Origin: an uncultured Clostridia bacterium
GTDB taxonomy: Bacteria > Bacillota > Clostridia > Oscillospirales > Ruminococcaceae
DNA: 17,859 bases
Direction of reading: 5' to 3'
Assembly (NCBI GenBank): GCA_937901805.1
Contig: CALDJI010000328.1
Span: forward strand, 1 to 17,859
In this document: piece after piece, positions 7,257 through 14,314 of the stretch
How positions within the stretch are numbered: the first letter of the stretch is position 1
Layout of the letters: the number at the start of each line of letters is the position of its first letter
Position numbers and translations under genes: made by a program
Notes under the pieces: generated by a model
What the model was told of the DNA's origin: nothing
Database searches by the model: none
What the model saw: only the letters and a program-made list of their open reading frames with translations

Positions 7257-7637
7257 TCATAGAAGTAAATAAAGCAGCGCCAATGTCAAAAGCATATCCT
7301 GCTCATCATTATTCAGTAATACCAGTAGCAAAGCCAAAATCAAAATTGTATCTGAAGAGCCTTTCAAAGAATCCAAAAGCCCCTTAATGCCGGAAAAGGA
7401 CGAGAGCTGCTGAGCAGATGAAGGATGTCCCTGGGTGGAAACAGGTGAAGGAGGAGAAATTGGGCGCTGAAACGGGTTATGTACGGACTGTCTGCGGGAG
7501 GACGTCCTCTCTTGTCCATGAGCGACCGGCCCTGCACCTCCGGTCTGCACGGCATTGTTTGCCCGCCGCTGCATCTCATGGACTCGCCGGATAGCGTCCT
7601 GCTGCATCCGAAGCATATCTGCATCCGAATAGGCCAT
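7257..7637 (-). CDS. Hypothetical protein with a leucine-rich duplicated C-terminal tail
   Basis: A 126-residue protein I do not recognise. The N-terminus is helical and polar (MAYSDADMLRMQQDAIRRVH, then Arg/Ala rich). A Pro/Ser/Gln-rich linker with low complexity covers about residues 35-80. The C-terminus has two short leucine-rich runs, LILALLLVLL and LLTLALLYLLL, separated by NNDEQDM; each run is too short for an ordinary transmembrane helix. The start codon overlaps the previous gene's stop by one base (TGATG), and GGGGGGTGAG precedes it. It is the last gene of a three-gene unit ending at the terminator at 7206-7248. The tail suggests membrane association or self-assembly, but no function is assigned. 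Confidence 0.75.
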   Translation of the reverse strand: MAYSDADMLRMQQDAIRRVHEMQRRANNAVQTGGAGPVAHGQERTSSRRQSVHNPFQRPISPPSPVSTQGHPSSAQQLSSFSGIKGLLDSLKGSSDTILILALLLVLLNNDEQDMLLTLALLYLLL

Positions 7638-8122
7638 CAGCGCTCACCCCCCGATCCGAACAGCCCGCTTTGCACAAACATTGGCAGCAAGCTTGCAAGC
7701 TTCATCAGTTTCAGCGCCTCGTCCACCCGATTCTGCCGTTCTGGACGCAAATGGGGTTTGAGCGATTTAAGCAGCACCGTATTTTTATCGTCCTGATTAT
7801 AAGCGGACAACGCCTGCTGGATTTTCATAATCATACCGACATCCAGACCGGCAAGAGGATTGGATGAAGTTTTCCCGGATGAACCCTGATTTGTTCCCGC
7901 AGAATCTGCTCCCGCGCCGGACAGCATGGACATCAAGCCGGACAAATCCGGCATCTGGTTCCCCTGTCCATTTTGCGCAGAAGAGGCAGGTGGGGTATCC
8001 GGCCCTCCTCCCCCGCCGTTTGTTCCCCCGGATGAAGACAATGCAGAGGCGAGCTGCTGCAGCTTTTGCATCCCATCCTCACTGGACAAGAAAGCATTGA
8101 GCTGGTTTGTCAAATCATCCAC
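7637..8122 (-). CDS. Hypothetical protein with low-complexity centre and helical C-terminal domain
   Basis: A 161-residue protein of unknown function. Residues 1-30 form a polar helix (MDDLTNQLNAFLSSEDGMQK). The middle, about 30-95, is rich in Gly, Ser, Pro and Asn, with a GGGGG run, and is probably disordered; within it DLSGLMSMLSG is a short hydrophobic helix. The last 60 residues form a basic helical domain containing KIQQALSAYNQDD, LLKSLKPHLRPERQNRVDEA and LKLMKLASLLPMF. I recall similar C-terminal segments in uncharacterised clostridial proteins but cannot name a family. It starts four bases after the upstream gene's stop and overlaps the downstream start by one base, so the three are translated together. 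Confidence 0.78.
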   Translation of the reverse strand: MDDLTNQLNAFLSSEDGMQKLQQLASALSSSGGTNGGGGGPDTPPASSAQNGQGNQMPDLSGLMSMLSGAGADSAGTNQGSSGKTSSNPLAGLDVGMIMKIQQALSAYNQDDKNTVLLKSLKPHLRPERQNRVDEALKLMKLASLLPMFVQSGLFGSGGER

Positions 8123-8126
8123 GCCA

Positions 8127-8354
8127 TCATCCCCTCTTTATTTTTTTGATAATTTCATCAACGCTTTTCCCACGCATCAGATCCTGCAATGCTTCCGGAT
8201 TTTTTTTGAGAGTCTGGAGCAAGTTGGGGTCCGCAGATTCCTGCAAATGGTTGTACTTTCCATTTTGAATATCACTCATTAATTTTTCGGGAGTTGTTCC
8301 AAGTTTTTTAGCCGCAAGAGAGAGCAGTGCATTCATATTTTTCTGAGAATCCAT
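8127..8354 (-). CDS. Hypothetical small helical protein
   Basis: A 75-residue protein, first gene of the three-gene operon. It is charged and helical: MDSQKNMNALLSLAAKKLGT, then TPEKLMSDIQNGKYNHLQES, NPEALQDLMRGKSVDEIIKK and a basic end. No transmembrane segment, cysteine motif or recognisable DNA-binding motif is seen. A strong ribosome binding site (GGAGG, seven bases before the ATG) supports the start. The repeated themes of PEKL/PEAL and L-x-x-L helices resemble short scaffold or adaptor proteins, but that is only impression. No clear sigma-A promoter was found for the minus strand between it and the divergent phosphodiesterase gene, so the operon may use another sigma factor. Confidence 0.72.
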   Translation of the reverse strand: MDSQKNMNALLSLAAKKLGTTPEKLMSDIQNGKYNHLQESADPNLLQTLKKNPEALQDLMRGKSVDEIIKKIKRG

Positions 8355-8402
8355 ACAAAAACCTCCGTTTCAGTTTCAAAACTGACAATGCCCGCATCTG
8401 AC

Positions 8403-8431
8403 TTTACAGGCATAGACAATGCTGTTATTAT
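8403..8431 (+). promoter_or_regulatory. Sigma-A type promoter of the phosphodiesterase/birA unit
   Basis: TTTACA (8403-8408) and TATTAT (8426-8431) are separated by the ideal 17 bases. Transcription would begin near 8438, about 47 bases before the ATG at 8485. Position between divergent genes fits. Confidence 0.65.
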
Positions 8432-8484
8432 TTTTATGTGGAGTTTTTCAGAAATAGAAGGCGCAGAGGAGGAGAATCGTATTT

Positions 8485-8964
8485 ATGAGAATCGTAGCTG
8501 TTTCGGATTCCCACGGAGACTTTTATCATCTAAACAGAGTTATAGAACTGGAACCGGATGCCGACTGTTTTCTTTTTTTAGGAGACAGAAAAAAAGAATT
8601 GGACGATATACGGTGTCTGTACCCCCAAAAAATCATACTCAGTGTAAGGGGGAACTGTGATCTTTCCTGCGACGACAAAGATACCGATATCCTGATGCAA
8701 AATGGGAGAACCATTATATATACCCACGGACATCTATACAATGCAAAAATGACCAAAGAGAAACTTCTGGAACTTGGAAAAAGAAAACAGGCAGATATGG
8801 TATTGTACGGCCATACCCATATTCCGGATATTCTTTATCGGGACGGGATCTATCTTGTCAATCCAGGAAGCGTCGGTATGCCCAAAACAGGAGAACCGAC
8901 CTATGCGATCATTGATTTTACTCCGGAACGGCTGGTTCCGGTAATCAAACCCATTCGTGAATAA
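8485..8964 (+). CDS. YfcE/MJ0936-family metallophosphoesterase
   Basis: A 159-residue cytoplasmic, metal-dependent phosphodiesterase of the YfcE/MJ0936 type; the natural substrate of this family is not known. All calcineurin-like metal ligands are visible: D8-x-H10 in VSDSHGD, G33-D34 in FLGD, G56-N57 in RGNCD, H81 in THGH, and G109-H110-T-H112 in YGHTHIP. The usual NPGSVGMP segment follows. Length is normal and nothing is missing. GGAGGAG lies about ten bases before the ATG. The biotin ligase gene starts 13 bases after its stop, so the two are probably one transcript, though no functional link is evident. Confidence 0.93.
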   Translation: MRIVAVSDSHGDFYHLNRVIELEPDADCFLFLGDRKKELDDIRCLYPQKIILSVRGNCDLSCDDKDTDILMQNGRTIIYTHGHLYNAKMTKEKLLELGKRKQADMVLYGHTHIPDILYRDGIYLVNPGSVGMPKTGEPTYAIIDFTPERLVPVIKPIRE

Positions 8965-8977
8965 GGGGAATCCATTT

Positions 8978-9751
8978 ATGAAACTGCATCATCTGCATAC
9001 CAAAAAACTCGGTCAAAATTTTTTATATTTTGATAGTTTAGGCTCCACCAATGATTATCTGAAAGAACACGCAATGGAACTTCCCGACGGCACCGCAGTG
9101 GTTACCGCCAACCAAACCGCAGGAAAGGGGCGTCTGGGCCGAAGCTGGCAAATGCGGCTGGGAGATTCCCTTGCGATGAGCATCCTGTTTCGCCCGGCCC
9201 CCGCCGAGCATGCCGCCATTATGCCGGTACTGTGTGGAATCGCAGCAGCCCGGGCAATTTCTGCACTATGCGGCACACAGGTATTCATCAAATGGCCAAA
9301 CGACTTAATCATTGGAGGCAGGAAAATCACAGGGATATTGTGTGAAAGCAGGATAGTCGGAAACAGTGGATTCCTCATCTGCGGCATTGGGGTAAACACC
9401 CATGCCGCAGAGGGATACTACCGAGAATGCGGATTGCCTTATGCCGGCTCTATTCAAATGTGCACAGGTGTTTCCGTCTCCCATGAAGAGCTTGCCTGTC
9501 GAATCCTGGAAGAACTGGAAATGATATATGAGCAATTTTGCAAAGACGGTTTTTCATCCCTTGTCGATGAATATTCTTCTCTTTGTATTAATCTTGGCAG
9601 AGAGGTACGAGTTATCTACCGGGAACGCGAGGTGCTTGGAAAAGCAGTCGCCATTCAGGAAAACGGCGCGCTGAAAGTTCAGACAGAACAGGGGATTCTC
9701 TCCGTCTCATCAGGGGAGGCTTCTGTCCGGGGAATTTATGGATATGTATAA
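8978..9751 (+). CDS. birA: Biotin--[acetyl-CoA-carboxylase] ligase, lacking DNA-binding domain
   Basis: BirA activates biotin with ATP and attaches it to a lysine of biotin-dependent carboxylases or decarboxylases in the cytoplasm. The 257-residue protein has GSTN at 22-25, the biotinyl-AMP loop TAGKGRLGRSW at 47-57, KWPNDL at 105-110, GGRKITGIL at 113-121 with the catalytic-region lysine K116, and GIGVN. The small C-terminal SH3-like domain (LGREVRVIYRE onward) is present. It begins directly with the catalytic domain, so it is a monofunctional class I ligase without the repressor helix-turn-helix. I chose ATG 8978, with AAGGGG nine bases upstream, over a GTG at 8957 that overlaps the upstream gene. 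Confidence 0.94.
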   Translation: MKLHHLHTKKLGQNFLYFDSLGSTNDYLKEHAMELPDGTAVVTANQTAGKGRLGRSWQMRLGDSLAMSILFRPAPAEHAAIMPVLCGIAAARAISALCGTQVFIKWPNDLIIGGRKITGILCESRIVGNSGFLICGIGVNTHAAEGYYRECGLPYAGSIQMCTGVSVSHEELACRILEELEMIYEQFCKDGFSSLVDEYSSLCINLGREVRVIYREREVLGKAVAIQENGALKVQTEQGILSVSSGEASVRGIYGYV

Positions 9752-9764
9752 CTTACATAGTGCA

Positions 9765-9801
9765 AAAAAGCAGCGTGCAGAAATTCTGCACGCTGCTTTT
9801 T
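9765..9801. terminator. Bidirectional terminator after birA
   Basis: A 16-base inverted repeat (9765-9780 and 9786-9801, core GCAGCGTGCAG) starts with a run of A and ends with a run of T. It stands between the birA stop and the stop of the convergent ligase-like gene at 9836. It can end transcription in both directions. Confidence 0.93.
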
Positions 9802-9835
9802 CATCTTATCGTTATCCGTTTTACCGTCTTCTTTT

Positions 9836-10990
9836 TTATGCTGGTTCCGGCGAAAGGACACCAGAAAGTGAAAAAATTGTCATCGCCAGCATACCCGTCT
9901 GTATCCACAAATAGGTGACATCAGTCATCCCGTGCAGCAGAACCACCGCAAGCTGTCCTACAATTAAAATACACAGCTTTTTATCATACTGATATTGGAA
10001 AGCTTCTATCAAGGGCCGCAGCAACTGCAGCATAAAACAGAGGAACAAACCCGTTCCAATCACACCAAAATCCAAAATGAGATTTAAATACAGATTATGC
10101 GCATGCGTGGTCTGAAACGACTGGTATTTTACATAGGCATCCATATACCCCAAAACGCCATGTCCAAACCAGGGACTGTCCTGAATCCCCTTAACCGTAG
10201 TTTCCCAGATTTCCTCCCTTAAGCCAAGGGTTTTCCAAAATTCCGCAATCCGAGGAAACAGACCGGGTATGGTCAGGATTAAAATTCCACCCAGCAGCAT
10301 ACCGGAAAAAATCAGGTAAAACCCTGTTTTCCGGCTGTAGAGCAATGTGACGACCAGCACCCCGCCGCAAAGCGCCGCAAGAGACGACATACTTCCGCTC
10401 AGGTAGATGCCCAGTCCTGCACACAGAATAAAAAAACAGTAATACCACCGACATTCCGGACGAGTTAAAAGCTTATAGATACTCAACATCACTGCCATAC
10501 CCATCATAGAACCATAGTAATTGGCATTGAAATAGAAGGAAGCTGTACGGTACTGTACGGCAAACGGATCGTCATGGTGAACGATAAACTGGACAAGACC
10601 CACCAAAGTCCCCAGCACACTGACAACCAAACACAAATCCGCCATTGTTTCAAACAGAGGTTTTGTCAATACCGCCCTTACAAAAAAAACATAGAACACA
10701 AGCAAAATAAACAGCAGTCCCGTGCCCACGCCAATCCAGAAGCCACGCACGACAGGGACGATTACAACCAGTGAAAGCAAAATCATCATAGTTTTAAAGC
10801 CGCGTGCAACAAACATCTTTTCCCGCAAGACTTTATGGGAAAACAAATAAACCACACAGACAAGCGCCATAAGCGCAGACAAAACAAACGGCAGAAAAGT
10901 CGAAACTGCGGCAAGACAAAGGAGTTTTTCCTCCACGCGAAACGAAGAAAACGAATGCTTGATTTGAAGAAAATAAGAACTGATTTTCAT
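9836..10990 (-). CDS. O-antigen ligase/polymerase-like membrane protein
   Basis: A 384-residue polytopic membrane protein, with about ten or eleven hydrophobic segments, of the O-antigen ligase (WaaL/Wzy-like) superfamily. In Gram-positive bacteria such proteins polymerise or attach surface polysaccharides outside the membrane. The key evidence is the large extracytoplasmic loop before the final helices, with WFGHGVLGYMDAYVKYQ followed by THAHNLYLNLILDFGVIG, where the family has its conserved H-x-H-N and the following G. I chose ATG 10990, with AAAGGGAG seven bases upstream; the longer frame to 11041 overlaps the promoter start. No glycosyltransferase or flippase genes flank it, so its polymer is unknown. 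Confidence 0.82.
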   Translation of the reverse strand: MKISSYFLQIKHSFSSFRVEEKLLCLAAVSTFLPFVLSALMALVCVVYLFSHKVLREKMFVARGFKTMMILLSLVVIVPVVRGFWIGVGTGLLFILLVFYVFFVRAVLTKPLFETMADLCLVVSVLGTLVGLVQFIVHHDDPFAVQYRTASFYFNANYYGSMMGMAVMLSIYKLLTRPECRWYYCFFILCAGLGIYLSGSMSSLAALCGGVLVVTLLYSRKTGFYLIFSGMLLGGILILTIPGLFPRIAEFWKTLGLREEIWETTVKGIQDSPWFGHGVLGYMDAYVKYQSFQTTHAHNLYLNLILDFGVIGTGLFLCFMLQLLRPLIEAFQYQYDKKLCILIVGQLAVVLLHGMTDVTYLWIQTGMLAMTIFSLSGVLSPEPA

Positions 10991-11050
10991 AAATTGACTC
11001 CCTTTAGATCCGCGTCCAATTCTGCCCCGATCGCTCTGCAATTATGGAGT

Positions 11051-11079
11051 ATTTTAACATATGTCCCATTCCTTTTCAA
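11051..11079 (-). promoter_or_regulatory. Sigma-A promoter of the O-antigen ligase-like gene
   Basis: On the minus strand TTGAAA (11079-11074) and TAAAAT (11056-11051) are 17 bases apart, and TG precedes the -10 box (TGTTAAAAT). Transcription would begin near 11044, giving a leader of about 54 bases. This is the best-formed promoter in the 10991-11284 gap. Confidence 0.72.
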
Positions 11080-11168
11080 TGAAACCTGCCGGATTGCAGG
11101 GGTTCTTATACCATTCTTAAGATTTTTGGTTGATTTTCTACCTAAAAGCTGTTAAAAAAATATTTAAT

Positions 11169-11198
11169 TTGCAAGTGCTCGCCATTTTATATTAAAAT
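11169..11198 (+). promoter_or_regulatory. Probable promoter of the rnf operon
   Basis: TTGCAA (11169-11174) and TAAAAT (11193-11198) are separated by 18 bases. Transcription would begin near 11205, giving a leader of about 80 bases before rnfC. That leader contains a small hairpin, CTCCAA/TTGGAG around 11211-11226, with no T run after it. The spacing is slightly long and the region AT-rich, so confidence is moderate. Confidence 0.5.
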
Positions 11199-11284
11199 AA
11201 AATGAAGAAACTCCAAGTTTTTGGAGAAACCCCCGTCATCTCGTTTGTAAATCCTGTTATCAAATTTATATTGGAGGTTTTTTT

Positions 11285-12628
11285 GTGGCTTCGTTGAACT
11301 GGTTTCACCGCCGGCATATGCCCGGCGGTGCGAATGTCCCTCATTTTAAACATACATCGGAATGTGCGACTGCACTTTTTCCAACCCCTTCTAAGGTCTG
11401 TATCCCTATGCAGCAGCACATCGGCGCTCCCTGTGATCCCGTTGTCAAAGTTGGGGACACTGTCAAGGCCGGGCAGCTGATTGGGGACAGCCCGTCCCCG
11501 GTATCTGCACCGATTCATGCCAGCATTTCCGGAAAAGTGACCGCAATCGGGGAGATTCTGATGCCTTTCGGCACAAAGTGCACCACTGTCACTATCACTT
11601 CAGACGGTGAAAATACGCTGGATACTTCCTTATGCCCGCCTACACTTGACAGCAAAGAGGACTTTCTCAAAGCCATCCGCTCTTCCGGACTGGTGGGGCT
11701 TGGAGGCGCGGGATTTCCCACCTCGATTAAGCTCAACCCCAAAAACATCCAGGAAGTCAACACTTTGATCATCAACGGCGCTGAATGCGAACCGTTTATC
11801 ACCTCCGACTACCGGGAATTTATGGAAAACACGGACGACGTGATAGAGGGAATCCTGCTGGTAAAAAAATTCCTGGATATGAATGACGTCTACATAGGAA
11901 TCGAAAACAACAAGCCGGAAGCCATTCGGCTGATGACCAAAAAGCTGGCGGATTATCCGGAGATCCATGTCGTAACCCTGAAGTCCCGCTATCCGCAGGG
12001 CGCGGAAAAAGTCCTCATCTACGAGGTGAGCGGAAAAATAGTCCCGGAAGGAAAACTTCCCGCGGATGTGGGGGTACTGGTGATGAACGTCGCGAGCATT
12101 GGGTTTTTAAACCGCTACTGCAAAACCGGAGTCCCGCTGATCTCCAAACGGCTGACCATCGACGGCAGCGCTATTTTACACCGCAAAAATATCCGCGTCC
12201 CGATTGGCACTATGATTTCCGATGTAGCGCAGTACTGCGGCGGGTATACCCAGCCGGCGAAAAAAATCCTGATGGGCGGCCCAATGATGGGAACAGCCCT
12301 ATACACCGATGAATTTCCCATATTAAAACAGAACAACGCCATCCTGTTTTTTGGGGAGGAAGACCTGCCCAAACACAACCGCCAAACCTCCTGTATCCGC
12401 TGTGGGCGCTGTGTGCGCGCCTGTCCAATGTCCCTAATGCCCTTGGAAGTGGAGCGGGCATACCGGCAGGATGATATCCCCGCGCTGCAATCCCTTAAGG
12501 CGGTGATCTGCATGGAGTGCGGGAGCTGCGAATACAGCTGTCCTGCCAAGCGCCCTCTGGTTTCCGTCATGCGCCTGTCCAAGCAGGCGATACGAAATGC
12601 AGCTGCAAAACAGAAAAAAACAGATTAA
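11285..12628 (+). CDS. rnfC: Rnf complex subunit C (NADH-interacting, iron-sulfur protein)
   Basis: RnfC is the peripheral subunit that exchanges electrons with NAD(H) in the Rnf ferredoxin:NAD+ oxidoreductase. The 447-residue protein has the RnfC N-terminal barrel-sandwich domain (about residues 40-85), the Gly-rich nucleotide-binding GLVGLGGAGFPT, as in NuoF, the INGAECEPFIT segment, an SLBB-type middle region, and two [4Fe-4S] motifs: C370, C373, C376, C380 and C409, C412, C415, C419. The start is GTG at 11285, with GGAGG seven bases upstream. It is the first gene of rnfCDGEAB, as in clostridia. The short C-terminus ends soon after the second cluster, with no long Ala-rich tail as in gammaproteobacteria. 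Confidence 0.96.
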   Translation: MASLNWFHRRHMPGGANVPHFKHTSECATALFPTPSKVCIPMQQHIGAPCDPVVKVGDTVKAGQLIGDSPSPVSAPIHASISGKVTAIGEILMPFGTKCTTVTITSDGENTLDTSLCPPTLDSKEDFLKAIRSSGLVGLGGAGFPTSIKLNPKNIQEVNTLIINGAECEPFITSDYREFMENTDDVIEGILLVKKFLDMNDVYIGIENNKPEAIRLMTKKLADYPEIHVVTLKSRYPQGAEKVLIYEVSGKIVPEGKLPADVGVLVMNVASIGFLNRYCKTGVPLISKRLTIDGSAILHRKNIRVPIGTMISDVAQYCGGYTQPAKKILMGGPMMGTALYTDEFPILKQNNAILFFGEEDLPKHNRQTSCIRCGRCVRACPMSLMPLEVERAYRQDDIPALQSLKAVICMECGSCEYSCPAKRPLVSVMRLSKQAIRNAAAKQKKTD

Positions 12629-12641
12629 TATGGGCTGTTTA

Positions 12642-12714
12642 CCTTTTTCAATTTGACAAAACCAACATTTTTTCCGAGATTTCTCTGAAATCCGGATCGT
12701 TTTGAGGAAAAAGG
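12642..12714 (+). other. Structured spacer between rnfC and rnfD
   Basis: The 159-base gap between rnfC and rnfD is unusual beside the tight junctions that follow. It contains an inverted repeat CCTTTTTC (12642-12649) and GAAAAAGG (12707-12714) that encloses a smaller stem GATTTC/GAAATC with a three-base loop (about 12677-12691). No T run follows, so it is not a plain terminator. I saw TTGACA near 12654 but no matching -10 box. A processing or stability element is possible. Confidence 0.35.
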
Positions 12715-12787
12715 CAAACCCTGCTTCGGACTGCTTTGGGAAAAGCAAGCCAAAATTGCAAACAAAAAATAAGGGAGGTTTCCTTTT

Positions 12788-13744
12788 GTGGAAAATAAAC
12801 TCATCGTATCCTCGTCGCCGCATTTAAAAAGCGACAGCAGTACCGCCGGCATCATGCGTGACGTCATCATTGCGCTTGTCCCTACCCTGATCGCCTCGGT
12901 CATCCTATTTGGATTCCGCGCACTGGTGGTCACTGCTACCTGCGTGCTGTTCTGTATTGTGTTTGAATACCTGTTTAACCGGATTATCAAACGGGAACAG
13001 ACGGTTGGGGACTTTTCCGCCGTTGTCACGGGGCTGTTGCTCGCCTTTAACCTGCCGACAACCCTTCCCCTTTGGATGTGCGTGATTGGATCCTTTGTCT
13101 CCATTGTCATTGCAAAGCAGCTGTTCGGCGGGCTTGGGCAGAATTTCGCAAACCCCGCCCTTGTAGGACGCATTGTCCTGATGATCTCCTTTGCCACACA
13201 GATGTCTACCTGGGCAGCCCCTTTTTACTACCGTCAGCCGGAAATCGTCACATCGGCAACGCCGCTTGCAGTCATTCCGCAGGTGATAAACGGAGAGCTG
13301 TCCGCAGACAATCTGCCAGCGCTTTCCGACCTGCTGCTGGGAACCACCGGCGGCTGCCTGGGTGAGACCTGCGCCATTACACTGATTCTTGGCGGTATTT
13401 ACCTTGTCGCACGCAGGGTGATCTCCCCTGCCGCCCCCCTCGCCTTTATCGGCACGGTTTTTGTGTTTACTGCACTGATGGGCGCTTACCCTGTACACCA
13501 GATTTTATCCGGAGGGCTGCTGCTGGGCGCTATCTTTATGGCGACGGACTATGTTACCACCCCGGTCACATTTTGGGGGAAAATCATCTTTGGAATCGGC
13601 TGCGGCCTGATCACATGTCTTATCCGCCTGTTTGGTTCCTTTGCGGAAGGGGTTTCCTTCTCCATTATCCTGATGAACATCCTGACCCCTTACATTGACC
13701 AGTGGACCCGTTCCAAACCGTTTGGAGGTGTCAAAACAGCATGA
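12788..13744 (+). CDS. rnfD: Rnf complex subunit D (flavinylated membrane subunit)
   Basis: RnfD is an integral membrane subunit that carries covalent FMN and is thought to belong to the ion-translocating core. The 318-residue protein has about ten hydrophobic segments and the typical N-terminal SSSPHLKS. The probable flavinylated threonine is T158 in TSATPLAV, matching the conserved S/G-A-T-P-L. Other family marks are GDFSAVVTGLLLAFNLP, FGGLGQNFANPALVGR and FMATDYVTTPVT. The start is GTG at 12788 with GGGAGG nine bases upstream. Its stop overlaps the rnfG start as ATGA, so the two are translationally coupled. Confidence 0.96.
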   Translation: MENKLIVSSSPHLKSDSSTAGIMRDVIIALVPTLIASVILFGFRALVVTATCVLFCIVFEYLFNRIIKREQTVGDFSAVVTGLLLAFNLPTTLPLWMCVIGSFVSIVIAKQLFGGLGQNFANPALVGRIVLMISFATQMSTWAAPFYYRQPEIVTSATPLAVIPQVINGELSADNLPALSDLLLGTTGGCLGETCAITLILGGIYLVARRVISPAAPLAFIGTVFVFTALMGAYPVHQILSGGLLLGAIFMATDYVTTPVTFWGKIIFGIGCGLITCLIRLFGSFAEGVSFSIILMNILTPYIDQWTRSKPFGGVKTA

Positions 13745-14301
13745 AGGCATTTTCTGAAATTGCAAAGCCCGCCCTGATTCTGACGGCGATCTGCCTGGTT
13801 ATTTCCCTGGCACTGGCCGGAACCAATGTGCTGACTGCGGACGCGATCGCCCAAAACAATGAAAAAGAGGCCTATGAGACGCGGATTCAGGTGCTGGAAG
13901 GAGCGGACAATTTTGAACCGGTTGTTCTGGAGCCCTTTACCGCAGAAGACGGTTCCAAATTTGTAGAAATGGTTAAGGCCTCCAATGGGATCGGCTATGT
14001 CGCCACCACAACCGCCAAAGGATACGGCGGCGAGATGACTGTCATGACCGGATTTGACAACGACGGAAACATTGTTGGTGTGAGCATCCTGAGTTCCAGC
14101 GAAACCCCGGGTCTTGGCAAAAAGGCGGAAGAACCGGATTTTACAGGACAGTATCTTGGAAAATCCGGCAGTTTATCCGTTGTAAAGAACAGCGCAGGAA
14201 CGGACAGCGATGTTGTCGCCATTTCCGGGGCCACCATATCCTCCAAAGCCGTGACATCGGCAGTCAACTGCGCGTCACAGGGTTTTGCGGCCATGAAATA
14301 G
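13741..14301 (+). CDS. rnfG: Rnf complex subunit G (extracytoplasmic flavoprotein)
   Basis: RnfG is anchored by one N-terminal helix (about residues 9-30), with its FMN-binding domain outside the membrane, and passes electrons within the Rnf complex. The 186-residue protein contains GYGGEMTVMTGFD, SSSETPGLGKK and the ApbE flavinylation motif SGATISS at 162-168. The FMN-bearing residue by position is S167, where many relatives have Thr; Ser is allowed by the known motif. The ATG at 13741 overlaps the rnfD stop by four bases, with GGAGG about 12 bases upstream. The upstream in-frame start at 13702 lies inside rnfD and is not used. No apbE gene is in the window. Confidence 0.95.
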   Translation: MKAFSEIAKPALILTAICLVISLALAGTNVLTADAIAQNNEKEAYETRIQVLEGADNFEPVVLEPFTAEDGSKFVEMVKASNGIGYVATTTAKGYGGEMTVMTGFDNDGNIVGVSILSSSETPGLGKKAEEPDFTGQYLGKSGSLSVVKNSAGTDSDVVAISGATISSKAVTSAVNCASQGFAAMK

Positions 14302-14314
14302 GAGGGGTTTTTCG

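Noticed and set aside
8957..8977. GTG start that would extend the biotin ligase and overlap the phosphodiesterase gene
   Set aside because: No ribosome site precedes it, whereas AAGGGG lies nine bases before the ATG at 8978, and the extension adds nothing resembling the repressor domain.
11150..11170. A possible Rex (NADH-sensing) operator before the rnf promoter, GTTAA...TTAAT
   Set aside because: The half-sites are about eight bases apart rather than four and the second is imperfect; the stretch is mostly A and T, so a chance match is more likely.
11205..11284. A riboswitch or attenuator in the rnfC leader
   Set aside because: Only a small six-pair hairpin with no following T run is visible, and no known riboswitch core was recognised in this short leader.
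12654..12690. An internal promoter before rnfD starting with TTGACA
   Set aside because: No acceptable -10 box occurs 15-19 bases downstream.
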